Shown one piece after another: positions 37,746 to 49,197 of a stretch of DNA of 64,000 nt. Position 1 is the stretch's first letter; each line of letters starts with the position of its first letter. Location of the stretch: the NCBI GenBank assembly GCA_019155185.1, contig CM032801.1, positions 6,811,351 to 6,875,350 on the forward strand, in the 5' to 3' direction. Source of the stretch: Beaufortia kweichowensis (Eukaryota > Chordata > Actinopteri > Cypriniformes > Gastromyzontidae). The translations under genes and the position numbers were made by a program. The notes beneath the pieces are model-generated. The model worked only from the letters and a program-made list of their open reading frames with translations, was not told the DNA's origin and searched no databases.

Positions 37746-40700
37746 TATAATTTTTGGTTTAATTGAAAATGTAAAAAAATCAGGAAATATTTAAGGCATC
37801 TTGCCCAATACCAGTTTTCTGTTGTGTTTGTTTGGCTAACTCAGCTTTAGCTCTAATGCAAATAAAGGAAAAAGTGCAACCTTTACATACATTAATGGGA
37901 AAGATATGGGATGATAAACATTTCACATCTTTAAATGGTATTTCTCCTTCCACTTATACAGTACATTAGATTCAGCAGCAAGGATACTACATATAAAACA
38001 CATAAAAATAAAATATTGGAAGTAAAGCGGAGGACAAATCATCCCCTTACTGTCTTGAATGCACTTGCCTCATTAGGTAAGAATAGCACAAACGCCTGGA
38101 GTTTCACAACTCTGAACCCACCACCTCCAATGCCACATCACACCTCCACACTTACAACGACCACCAGGATGCAAAGAAAAAGAAAAGCAGTGCATAAAGT
38201 ACTAAAGAACTCCCTGCAATGTTTCTGACTCAGGACTGTGACCATATTTATAAACTGATATAATCATTGGCACATTTAATGCTTTTGTGCTTCACAGAGC
38301 ATAGTTTTTACTATGGATATAACTAAGTCATATTTATGCTTTGATTTGTTTGAAGTGCTAACCTATGGACTAATGTGGGACAAAACTGAAAAGACCTTTA
38401 AAGGTCATGAAATGTGTGAACTTTATTTGAGGTATACTAGGATTAATACTTTCTAATAGTGCAATAACATACAGAAATTAAACGCAATATTCTTTGCTTG
38501 TTTAATTAGGTAATGAATTCATCAACAGTGTGTCTGGAGTTTCATAATTAAGCCTAAAACCAGAAATGACACTCAAGAAATAATGCATTAAGAAAATAAA
38601 TTCACACTATGTGATTAGCAGAAAGAAAATGACTACATTACACTGTGTGCATTAAAGGAACCAAACAACATAAAGGAGACATTTACATTTACAAAATCAG
38701 GTCAGCGGCTGACAGTGAGATGAATGGTTAACCTGTCAAACTCCAATGAGAACTCATAAGAAAGCCATTGGAAGACATATTAATGGAAATGTGCCATATA
38801 ATGTTTAATTACCTCTAAAGAACAGGAGAACAGACTCACAAGGACTGTCAGTCTGTTCACGAGCAAAGACTAAAAAAGAGCAATATCTATAATCCTGAAT
38901 CTATTTTGAGCTCAATGTCACATATCAGATTCTCATTACAGGCTAAATAATTGGTACACGGTTCACCATTTATGAGTGAGCTATGATGAACATGTGATAA
39001 AGACATAAATATACTGTACCAATATAACCACTTCAGGTCATCATGTCACTGGGCTCCACATTAAACAAGTAAAAGGCAGAATGTTGATTAGCAATCCTTA
39101 AGAAATCAACTAAATAAAAAACATTCATCAATGATAAGATACTCTCACTATCATTATATGGAAGTAAGTGGCTAGGAATTTTCCTCAAAAAATTACTCTC
39201 CATTCAGAAACGAAAGTAATTCAGATCTGGAATGACATACGAGTGAGCGATTACAAAACTTTTGGGTAACTACTCCTTCAACAAATTAAACTTCAAGAAA
39301 ACTGTGTGTCTAATTCAAATGCATGACCTCCAGAGAAACCAACTTAAAGCCGTGAAACCTCTTCTATGAATATACAAGCTATATATGAGAATAGATTGTG
39401 GTGCCTCTCTTGGTATTCATGGCTGTACGGAAGGCTGATCTACCTTCATCTTCTGCATTAGAGTCGGCCACATCTCTCATAAATGTGGCTGAGGTGCAAT
39501 GAAGCCCCCTCATGAATGTGTGAGTAGGCCTTGTTCTGTGACCGACCAAAATAGCAAGTCAATCAGCAGCGTGCAGGCCAGGTAAAGGGTTTCTCGTTAG
39601 CTTTGACCTTGGGAGATGGTAATGTCACTAAACCTGCTGATGTGTTGGGATGGTGGATGTGATTAAAGAATCACAGCAGAAGGAGTAAACACCACTCGCT
39701 GTGAAATGAATACGTTTACTTCCTTTACCTGAAGGGAAAGGCCAGCAAATGCAAGAGTAGCGTTACTGCCAAGGGAGAACTTTTGTACAAACGTGAGCTG
39801 TGCTTGAAAGTGTATACAGAATTCATTTACATGTAGATTATCAGATTATCAGATGCTGCATATATTATTGTCTAAATGCAATTTAAATGTCTGGATTAAA
39901 AAAAGTGTTTATTTTCAACACATTAAAAAAAAAGAGATTCTTAACATTCGGGTGCTCACAAAGTAGCAATGCACCAAAAATGTTTGTCAACCTAAATAAA
40001 TACAGCATGAATCTCCCTGCCTTTACAAAAAAAAATTATCTGAAATTAGATATTTATATATATAACCAATATAAATTAATAGTCAGAATCACCAGGGACT
40101 CTGGCAATTTGATATTATAGTGACATCTGGGACACAGTGATCACAACTTCATCAGTTATTGTTAATGCTCTCCCTGCCATCGGCAATGGACTTCAGAGTT
40201 TTGCACTGTTATTGCATATAACCTAGACTGGACTTTTGATTTTAATTACATGCAAAAAGTACCAAAACATAGTTTTCATAAGCAAGAAAAAATACTATTG
40301 ACTTGTGGTATGACAGTATTGTTATTTAGAGTCTTATAGAGTAAAATATTACTCTACACTGAAATATAGATTTATGCCTCCCACGCCTTGCAGTTAAATT
40401 ATTTTTGGAAATGTGTTGTAAATGTTGCCAGTGAAAAAAATAAAATAAATATAAATAAATGTTGGGATCCATATGGCAATTTTCTTTGTTGTGTTCGTTT
40501 CTATTCAACTCCTCAAGCTCACATAAAAATGTGAAACTGAAATGTGTTGAGATGCTACGAAAACACTGTCCAGGAGAAATGTCAGTTACATGATAAAACC
40601 CTTGTAACAAGATTAAACCTAATTTGCTACATCATTGCCCAACTGCAAAAAAAAGCTGAGATACTTTATCGGTTCTGAAACAAAGATCAGGTTATTTCTA

Positions 40701-41209
40701 CCTTCTCCAAAACTCCTGAAGACCCCATTCCAGTGCCCACCTTTCTGTCAACACCACCAAACATGGCAGTCAGCCACAGAACTCACTCAGCACACCTGTC
40801 AGCATTACCCTCCAGAAAATAATTTGCAACAAGCAGCTATAATTAGCCGAGCATTATTAAATATGTCCAACATTGAGTATCTGGACTACAAAGGAAATCT
40901 AATAAGATGTGCTGGGTGTGTTTTTCCTCCCTTTCTCTGACTCAGCGGCTGTGCTAGGAATAAATTAATGTGCATATGGAGAGCGATGTCACAGGATATG
41001 AGGCGACCGCTAAGGCCTTTAGCAGCTCTGTGGGAAAGCAATCTGTGTGCGTCTGGCGGTGCAAATACATTGCGGACACCTGTTTTCATACACAAAGCGT
41101 ACACACTCTGTGAAACAGGTAAAATGTGTGAAAACTGTTTTGCAACTTGCTATATTTGTAATTTCCCATATTTATAAAACACCTTCATAAAAAACTTGTT
41201 TTTTTTGTG
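37746..41209. other. Intronic DNA, no gene seen
   Basis: AT-rich sequence with unrecognised short frames (97 codons at 37935-38228, 101 at 40635-40940). An octamer word lies at 37856-37863. A decayed TTAA-MITE end is listed separately. Confidence 0.5.
39213..39283. mobile_element. Decayed right end of a TTAA-type MITE
   Basis: CAGATCTGGAATGACATACGAGTGAGCGATTAC followed by TTTTGGGTAACTACTCCTTCAA follows the order of the right end of the family at 57718-57977 (GGAATGACATATGGGTGAATAAATGATG, then TTTTGGGTGAACTCTCTTTAA). The closing TTAA is mutated. Confidence 0.55.
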
Positions 41210-41224
41210 TAGCTTAACCGGTAA

Positions 41225-41291
41225 AGCAAATAATAAAACAATATAATATAATAATAATAATTTATTATATTATATTGTTTTATTGTTTGCT
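41225..41291. repeat. 30-bp near-perfect inverted repeat (AT-rich hairpin)
   Basis: The left arm at 41225-41254 and right arm at 41262-41291 are inverse complements with a single mismatch, separated by a 7-base loop. Arms begin AGCAAATAATAAAAC and contain AATATAATATAATAA. The structure would fold into a stable hairpin in single strands. It is too AT-rich for a typical microRNA precursor; a fold-back repeat is more likely. Confidence 0.95.
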
Positions 41292-41292
41292 G

Positions 41293-41334
41293 TACTATAC
41301 TAAACTATACTATACTATACTATACTATACTATA
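41293..41334. repeat. (TATAC)n pentanucleotide microsatellite
   Basis: About eight units of ACTAT/TATAC begin two bases after the hairpin, with one AAACT interruption, and then decay into TAATA words. Confidence 0.92.
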
Positions 41335-41399
41335 ATATAATACAATACAACATAAGAAAATCAATATTTTTATATACAGAGACAAACACGTACTAACCC

Positions 41400-42120
41400 T
41401 ATTATTTGTTGGCGTGTGATAATTAGCTGCTTTTGCCTTCATTACTTGTCGAGAAGTTGTCTGATACAGTGACAGTGTAGTGTTCCATGTCATGCCCTGC
41501 GACTTTAATTAAACACGTTATAAAGAACGCGCAGATTCGTGGGCCTCATTACGGTTGATTCAATAATAATTAAAATATCCATCTGCGAGCATTAAATTGA
41601 AAATGCCCCCATGCGTAACTGCGTTGAAGTGTAATGAAGAGAGTGTAACTGGGAGGGAAGCGTTAGGAGACGGCTATGAAACAAAGACAAGATTTTGCAT
41701 GCTTCACCGGACCCTGATTATCCAATCAAATCATTCAGATGTAGACAGGGTCTCTGCAGCTGTCTCGGAGCTCTGACTTGTGGAGATGAGCGACTCTGAC
41801 GGTCACCTCTGGGGTAAAATGTGACATCGCCACGGATGTCGCTCACGGGCGTCGGATCTGTCCTGCCCCTACTGGCGTCTGCTCCCCGCTGCTCCACTTC
41901 TGCCTGTTAATTAACTGTAATGATGTAAACAAGAACTCATCCTGACCAGCTCGCCACTGCCACAGGAAAGCAATCTGTTAAAACAATCACAAGGGAGACA
42001 CCACCCCTTGCACCATCCTCTCACACTGCAATCAACACCGACGCCCGTGATAACCGCGACGAGATGGAACTCGGGCAGCGCGGGCTGATTAGGAGATTGC
42101 CTGCACTTTTCTCAGCTGGA
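41400..42120. promoter_or_regulatory. Large candidate conserved non-coding block
   Basis: About 700 bases of non-repetitive, CpG-containing DNA: GAACGCGCAGATTCGTGGGC, TCAATAATAATTAAAATATCC, CATCTGCGAGCATTAAATTG, CCATGCGTAACTGCGTTG, ACATCGCCACGGATGTCGC, ATAACCGCGACGAG. It mixes homeodomain-like TAAT words with CpG-rich parts and contains no frame of note. It is the longest such block in the window and sits in the giant intron. Its function is not known from the sequence. Confidence 0.35.
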
Positions 42121-42502
42121 TGAATCTGCATCACCCCTGAGATGAAAGCTGTCAAGAGGTAATGCACACATAGACAGACCTTCATATAGCTCAGGCCAGA
42201 AAGCCTGTAATGAATTAAACATTCTCCTCTCTCACGAGGACTCTGATAAACAAAGATCCGCCCCTTTTTAAGAAGAGTTCCTCAGGGTTTTATACCTTGT
42301 TGACAGGAATGGAAAATGGTTCTAACGCTAAAGCGGTTTATCTCAAAAGCTACATTGCAAGCCTTGTGAAAAGGTCTCCAAAAAGGTGAAGACTGCTTAC
42401 ATTTTAGTATGCACCAACATGACAAAAAACAAATAATGAGTGTCTCTGAAAGTGCACATGGTGACAACCTTTTGTTTTGTGCAGTTGTTTGTGCACCTGA
42501 CC
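42121..42502. other. Intronic DNA, no gene seen
   Basis: Ordinary sequence with an unrecognised 75-codon minus-strand frame at 42282-42509. Confidence 0.5.
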
Positions 42503-42767
42503 TTAACAAACTTGTTTTTCCCTATTCACTTTAATATTTCAGTTGAATTCTAATCTAATCATGACTATACTATATATTGATGTCAAATTTTCATAACAAT
42601 AAACATAAACTAAAACAAATAATAATAACAAATAATAATAATTTTTTTAAACCTTAAAAAAAAAGATTTTCAAAAATTAATAAAAAAATGAAAATTCACA
42701 ATCCAAGCTAGTTTGTTAAATTTTAGATGTGTACGATCAACATGTGCAGTGACATTTATAGAGTTAA
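42503..42767 (+). mobile_element. Second TTAA-ended repeat, copy C (degraded)
   Basis: Shares with copies A and B the interior word ACTATATATTGATGTCAAA and the right end ACATGTGCAGTGACATTTATAG then GTTAA. The left end near 42503 is decayed and its position is approximate. The interior is expanded with AATAATAATAAC. Confidence 0.65.
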
Positions 42768-45110
42768 ATAACATGATAAAGCACACACTACCATAGAAAA
42801 TATATGTGCTTCTAAATAATAGGAATCTGCTGGCATCCATAATTTTTTCCTGTCACATTTTCATATAACACAAAGGAGAAGAGGTCTCTTGTTATATTTC
42901 AGAATATGAAGCCCACCCTAGGTAATGTCTAATTGTTATCCATTTATTGTGAAATTCTCATCTCCCACAGAGCCACCGTGACTAACATCTGTTTAATCAA
43001 CAACCACTCGCTTGTCAATTCTGCTTTCGCACAGAAATACATTATTGAAACTATTGAAATTCACCAGATGATCCAAAAGTTTCCCTCTATGAGAAGTTCT
43101 CAACTCAGTAAAGTTCACACGACATACATTATCAAAGCCGAGTCAAGTGCATTTAGGTTAATGAAGTCCATTGACGAACTTTTGTTGCACATGGTTCTCC
43201 GTCTGTTTCTGTTTCTGTTCGTTACTCCAAATCTACAGCAAAAAGGACAAAAGGGGAAAAAACTACTTCCTGATGCTCATAATCAGTTAGCCACAACCTG
43301 CGTTCCTGCTACATACTTTATTTCCCCCACTATGCCTCTTCATCAGCCTTGATTAGACTGCTGGAGTAAAATGTCACATTTTACATACCTCCATATTTCA
43401 GCCCTACACCAAACCCAGCTACCACTCCTGGATGGTTAGGGGCGAAATGTCGAGGGATGCACCAATTCCTGCTTGCCCCAGTTTGCAATCTCACAAATTT
43501 GTCACTTTCAGAGCAAGGGCAGCTATGGAAATTACAAATGTGCTCTCTGTTAATATGTGCACGGCAACCAAACATCATGGCGCTAATTGGAGCTAATTGG
43601 CTTAGCGTTGGCTGTGTTTCTGAATCAGATGAATAGCAAAGACAACATTAAGTGACACTGTGACCTTTTTAAAGCTTCAGTCTAATTAACCTTTTAGATG
43701 CATGCAGGTGTTTTATGTGGGGCAGAGGAGAACAAACTTGGGCACAAAGGTTTGGGAGGGGGACCGTGTTCAATGCTCTGGTACAGACTGTGGCGGAGTG
43801 TATGACGCCATTACAGCTGTTCGGGAAACCGGAGATATTAAAACTATAAACACAGAGCGCTTTGAGATAAAACGTCCCGCAGCCGAGTAATTTTACATCA
43901 TCATTCAAATCTGCAGCTCATTACCAAAGCTCTCATCTCCACAAATATGGCTTATGGGAAACAAACCTTCAGGCTGTTTTCCTGATTAAGTTTACCGCAA
44001 TGTAGTGAACAGTGTAAGCAAAGTGATGAAATTTGAAAAAAGTTACAATTTTACTCATTATAGTTATTTGTGCATTTCAATATCCCCATGCAAGCGTTAG
44101 CAAATAACCAAAGTGTTCCAGTAAAAAACGCATTAAAAGACGATCAGCGGATAAGGGGGACACAGAGTAAAACAGAATTTATATGGATCGACCCATAAAC
44201 CTTTCAATACTGTCACGCTTTTATTACAGTTTGCTTAGCGCTGTTACAAGCTGCCTGTACACACCCACAATAAAAGCTTTACACAACTATTCTAGCTAGT
44301 GCCACTTACACACTGACAATAATTTAAAAGGGAAAGGAGGACCAAGGCTGGAGGGAAAGTCTGTGCATGATCTTATTAAGCACATGTAGATGTACATTAG
44401 CTGTAATGTAGCTGTAAATGTACATTAATTATTAATTTTAGTGGCTGAATCATTAAAAGCTAGTGGGAGAGTTAAAACAACTAATAAAACAGCACGACTG
44501 TTTTAAGTTCAATTATAAAGGATTTGTTTATAATACTTTATTTTTTTGTCTCAAGCTGCCAATCAATACTGTAGGTTGAAGTGTGAGAAAAGCATGAGTG
44601 GTCATGTGCTTTACACATGTTCTGTAATACCTAAAGGTTATACCTAAATATATTAGTATTCCCATTTTAACAACAATTGCTTGGCTTATTCAATAAAAAA
44701 AATGAACAAAACTGTGTTCTTATTGTCTAAGGGAATGAACAACAATACCAAGAAGACTTCCTAATGATAATAAAACTTAAATGGAAAAATATAGGACAAA
44801 TTAAAGAAAAAAGATTTGAAGTTGTTGATTACAAATAGTGAATTTATATATTGTGTATGTCTGTATATTAAAATGAAAAAAAAAAATAAGTAAAATTAGG
44901 AATAACAAAAAATGAAATATGTTAAAATAAGTAAGTCTCTCTATAAATAAGCATTGTACTGATAAAAAAAAATTTTTGATAATGAAAAGTTTCCATTATT
45001 AATTTCCAAATCAATGGAAAGCATGAATTATTTTCATAAATGAACTCAACTGTGATCTATTCAGAAACATTAAGCAACAAGGCGTCATATCCTATTACTA
45101 GCACATCTTA
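42768..45110. other. Intronic DNA, no gene seen
   Basis: Contains a 139-codon unrecognised frame at 42933-43352 and moderately GC-balanced non-repetitive sequence at 43380-43900 (GGGGCGAAATGTCGAGGG, GAAACCGGAGATATTAAAAC). From about 44500 it is AT-rich. No repeat family identified. Confidence 0.45.
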
Positions 45111-45430
45111 TGACATACAGATCAATACTGTGTAAAATCTTTCGATTTGATTATTAATAACCTCATGCACTGTGGTTATTAATCACATCCATCAAAACGC
45201 ATCGATTAAGCGGCATGTAAATTAGGTGGTGTCAAAAAGTACTCCCAAACAGTCAAGTTAACCCAATTACAATTGATTATCTATTGTCAAACAATTGCAT
45301 AAAAGCATTGGATCTCTTATTTGCATTGGCCTTTCATTCACTCATTCAGGAATGAAACAGCCTTGATCCAGTCACACTGCATTAACATCCAGGCCTCATG
45401 CTAAATGAAGTAGTGACCAGTCATCACCTG
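45110..45430. promoter_or_regulatory. Homeodomain-motif-dense block with octamer
   Basis: Repeated TAAT/ATTA words in non-repetitive sequence: TTTGATTATTAATAACC, GTGGTTATTAATCACATCC and CATCGATTAAGCGGCATG, plus octamer ATTTGCAT at 45319-45326. The two GTTATTAAT-type words are about 35 bases apart in opposite-like arrangement. An enhancer is a plausible reading. Confidence 0.35.
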
Positions 45431-47805
45431 TGATTGCTTTAGCGTTAGGTGCATAATGCGGTCTACATCCCAGCATTCAGCGGCACAGCATCAGGCTCTG
45501 TTCCACCACAGCAATTTAAAAGATGAAATCGAGCCAAGACTGACATTTCCCTGGGACAAAATGCACCGTCCCTCTCTTGACCCAGAATAGATGAGGGGTT
45601 AACAGGATATGCTTGGAGGTTGCCATCTCCAGCTATCTTTCTGTGCATGTTCAAAAGCGGCCAAAACATTCAGTGTGTTAAGCTGAAGTGTGTAATTCCT
45701 GTTTTTATCAATGCTAAAGTACATTCTCCTATCTCAGTTAAACTTAAGTAAGCCATCTGTGAGTTGGGTTACTCAAACTGAACACAGTGAAGCTGTGGTG
45801 CTACCAAAACAGTGTGGCAAGACTAAAATTGGGCATTTGATCTCACCACAAAATACCACACAATCACTCATTCTGCTGTGCATTCGCTATCAATAAATTA
45901 ACAATTTGAGGTTTTGGAAGCATTTTTAAGTAAGTTATGTCTATAAAAGCCACAAATGCAGCTTGAAGTGCTTTCTCTTTTCAAATGACGGGAGATGTCG
46001 AGGGGTTCGTGTAATGCTTATCCCAATGACACAACACTGTTTCTAGTGGTCTCTGAAAATATGGAGGTCTGTTTCTCATGAGACTAGTAAGAGGTACATA
46101 ATTTTCTATATAGAACAAACATAAGGGAAAAAGTGCTCTTTTACATCAATTGCTGCCCAGAAATGTCTATAATAGACTCTTTGGGTACGGTGATTTTGTA
46201 CTTTAAAGTAAAATGCAGGTAAAGTAATTTAATAACTCACATCAATGTCATATAATGAGCAAAGGGAAAGAAATCAATGCAAAATGAGATGATGATGATG
46301 ATGTTATGGGCAAACATGGATATTTTCCTTTGTAAAAGGTCAGGATGTAGGGTATGTTATGAGTTATGAGGGAAAAACGACTCGGCTTGGGAAGGGGAAT
46401 GGCTACCAGATGGCGTTGTCCCTGTACATAAGTGACTGGCTGTTTTTACAGGGAGGAATGAGGAACAGCCTGGCATGGCTAATGATGACAAGAGACCTAT
46501 CCACCTAAAGTTTCTCCAGGCTTTTATTAAGCCCCCATGGAGATGAACCACCTCCCTTTAGACTTAACAGTAATGCTCTCTGAGGGGTCGGCTGTTGGGA
46601 TTACAACTATAAATGTATCCATGACTTCCAACAAGAAAAAACTACATCAAAAGCCTCCTCAAGTTTTTCCACAAATCCTTAAAATCACGATGAGCCTCTG
46701 AGCTGATAGATGATTTCTTTTTATCCTTTTTTATGCTTCACAACTGTCCTCAAACCTTCATTAGAAACATTACAAAAAAAACCTTCACTCCTTTCCCAAC
46801 CTCCCACTGTACTAAAATACCTCACAGTAAATGTTTTGCATTTAATGTCTCTTGGCTCTTGCAAATATTGACAGAGCGCTACAGCAGTGCCCCTCCCATC
46901 CGGGAAGGGCAGACGGTTTTATTATCTCGACTCATTTCGCGATCTGTACCCATCAATCCCTTTCATTTCACCACAGCACCGCCCATCTGAGCAACTACTG
47001 CTAACAGTGCAAATCAGCAGAGGCCCTTATGGGGGGAATGTTTTATCTAGCCAGCCAATCGAGACGCAAGCTACTGTAAATCATCAGTTCTGTGCCTCCG
47101 AGAGTTTTGTGGCTTCATGGGTGCATGGTAAATGCACTTCACCAGAGTCACAGTCCCCAGTATTCCCCAGACTGGCATTCTGGAGTGTGGTTAGCTCTGC
47201 TGTTGTCCTCAGAACAGGACGCGGTCACACGTGGCTCCAATGAGCCTCTGGGGGAACGTGACAGATCGTTCACTCGGTCGCAGTGATGAACTGAGTACAG
47301 GAGTGGAAGTGTGTGCAAGGAGGTCACATGGGAGAGGTGTAACCGGATGTGCTAAATTTTTTATCACACACATCTCAGTGCAGTATGGAGGACATCTCAT
47401 AGACTTCTATCGTTTTCATAACAGACATTTTTACTACTGTTACTGTACTAGCTGTTCATTATGTTAACTTCTTAGATAAATGAACAGCAAAATAGCAATT
47501 TTTAAGTGTTTATATTTTGCAATAGAACTTCTTAGACATTTATTCGCTGCAAAATTAATCATATTCATAAAACAGATATTTCAGACTCTTTCAGAAATCT
47601 TTGTCAAATGCAGATCTTATACCTACAGTTATGCCAACTACCTACAGTTTTTACAATAAGATATTACTTTGTAGAAGTAATATATTCTTTTATTTATCAG
47701 CATACTTTTTAATAATAAATATATGCACATAGGGCTTATTTAAAATTGTTTATGTTCTTTTATAGTGACATTGCCATGTTTTACAGTACAGTTTCATTAC
47801 AACTG
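45431..47805. other. Intronic DNA, no gene seen
   Basis: A short (GAT)n run lies at about 46284-46303. From 46850 to 47300 the sequence is GC-balanced with overlapping frames on both strands (118 codons at 46887-47243), none recognised. Confidence 0.45.
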
Positions 47806-47967
47806 CTCTGTAAAAAATCTTTAATTTTTAAGTCTAGTTAACTTGGCTTTATATAAAAAATAAATTAAAATTGTTAACTTAATTTGAAGAGTTGAAATGA
47901 CTTGAAATTAGAAAAAGCATTTGAAATGAATTTGAAAATTGAAGGCAGCAAAGATTTTTTATTTATA
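47806..47967. mobile_element. MITE with CTGTAAAAAATCTTT ends
   Basis: CTGTAAAAAATCTTTAATTTTTAAG at the left is mirrored by GGCAGCAAAGATTTTTTAT at the right. In between are alternating GTTAACTTAA and GAGTTGAAATGACTTGAAAT words. It is the better copy of the family also seen at 9024. Exact termini are uncertain by several bases. Confidence 0.6.
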
Positions 47968-48773
47968 GATTTTTTGTGTGATTATGACTAGAAATCACAC
48001 AATTTGCATTAAAATCATTGTAACACACATCTACTCATGTTGTATTGATTAAATGCTGTACGATGAAAAGTATAATTAAAACTATAATGATACTTATTCC
48101 CCTAAAAAATCCACACCTCATCCAGACCTCATCCACACTTGCTCTGAATCCATCATCACTAGCTTCACTTCAGATCTTTGCCAGCCTGTATATGGAACAG
48201 AACAGATACGCCAAGACTCGACAGAGACAAACAGCAAGAATCCTTTATCTCTTGCTCCTGGTCCAAAAAGCTTTAAACCACATTCTGGAGGTTAAGCACC
48301 TTGTGTCTTGGCTCAGAGAGCTCGTCATATCTGAGGATGAAGCTCATCCTTCATTCAGCTTCATGAAGAAAACACAGGTGTCGTGCTAAACTAATGTGCA
48401 CTAAGCTATTGCTTCCAGTACAACATCACTCATCTCAATCTGAGGGAGTGTTTGTTGGCAAGAGACAAGCGCATCAATGCTAACCTTCTAACCTTTCCTG
48501 TAGCTAGCCCACCTGTCTATAGATAGTCATGGCGATATAAATGGCATAATGTCACTGCTAGAGGAAAAACAAGGCATTTTAATTGTAGTAGCTGCTGGGA
48601 GTTCAAAATATGGTGCCTAGAAACAAAAGTATTGCCTCTGTGTTGCAATAGTGGTTGAATCTATATGAAAAATAATGTTGCCGTCTGGTATAAAATAGTG
48701 CTATTTGATTCAGCAGACTTAGAAACGGCCTGGAGTTTCACTATAACTCACAAAAATATACATCAAATATGGA
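47968..48773. other. Intronic DNA, no gene seen
   Basis: Holds an octamer word at 48002-48009 and an unrecognised 114-codon frame at 48045-48389 with no domain I can name. Confidence 0.5.
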
Positions 48774-49197
48774 CAGGGGATGCCGGGGCTAGTTGTCACA
48801 AAGGCTAATATCTTAGTAACTAAAATCTCACTCCACTTTTTTGTTCTTATTGTATGTTAAAAAATTCCAAATGAAAATTCCAACATTATTCTATTTTTGC
48901 TATAAATAAACAAGTGAATACAAAAAGGACACAAGGCAAAAGTCAACTAAGTAATGAATTTAGTTAAAGGTACCCTTCATAAATTTTACGTTGGGGCAAG
49001 TTGTCACACTGTTTTTGAATGTTATAATGTTTAATACTTGTTACATTTGATATATGTAGCTTGCCGCTTCTGGAATTTTTCAATAATTTTAAACGAAACA
49101 TTTCACCAATATATTTAACTAAAAATCCAACTGTAACTAATAAAATGGTCAATTTTATTGTGACAACTTGCCCTATATAGTGCGACAGCATCCCCCA
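48774..49197. mobile_element. DNA element with GTTGTCACA-containing inverted ends
   Basis: The left end reads CAGGGGATGCCGGGGCTAGTTGTCACA. The right end inverted reads TGGGGGATGCTGTCGCACTATATAGGGCAAGTTGTCACA. A third copy of the word, GGGGCAAGTTGTCACAC, lies inside at 48992-49008. The 424-bp element has no coding frame of note and no clear target duplication. Its superfamily is not assigned. Confidence 0.7.

Noticed and set aside
41225..41291. Hairpin as a microRNA precursor
   Set aside because: Arms are almost purely A/T and the loop is very short, unlike typical animal precursors; a fold-back repeat is more likely.
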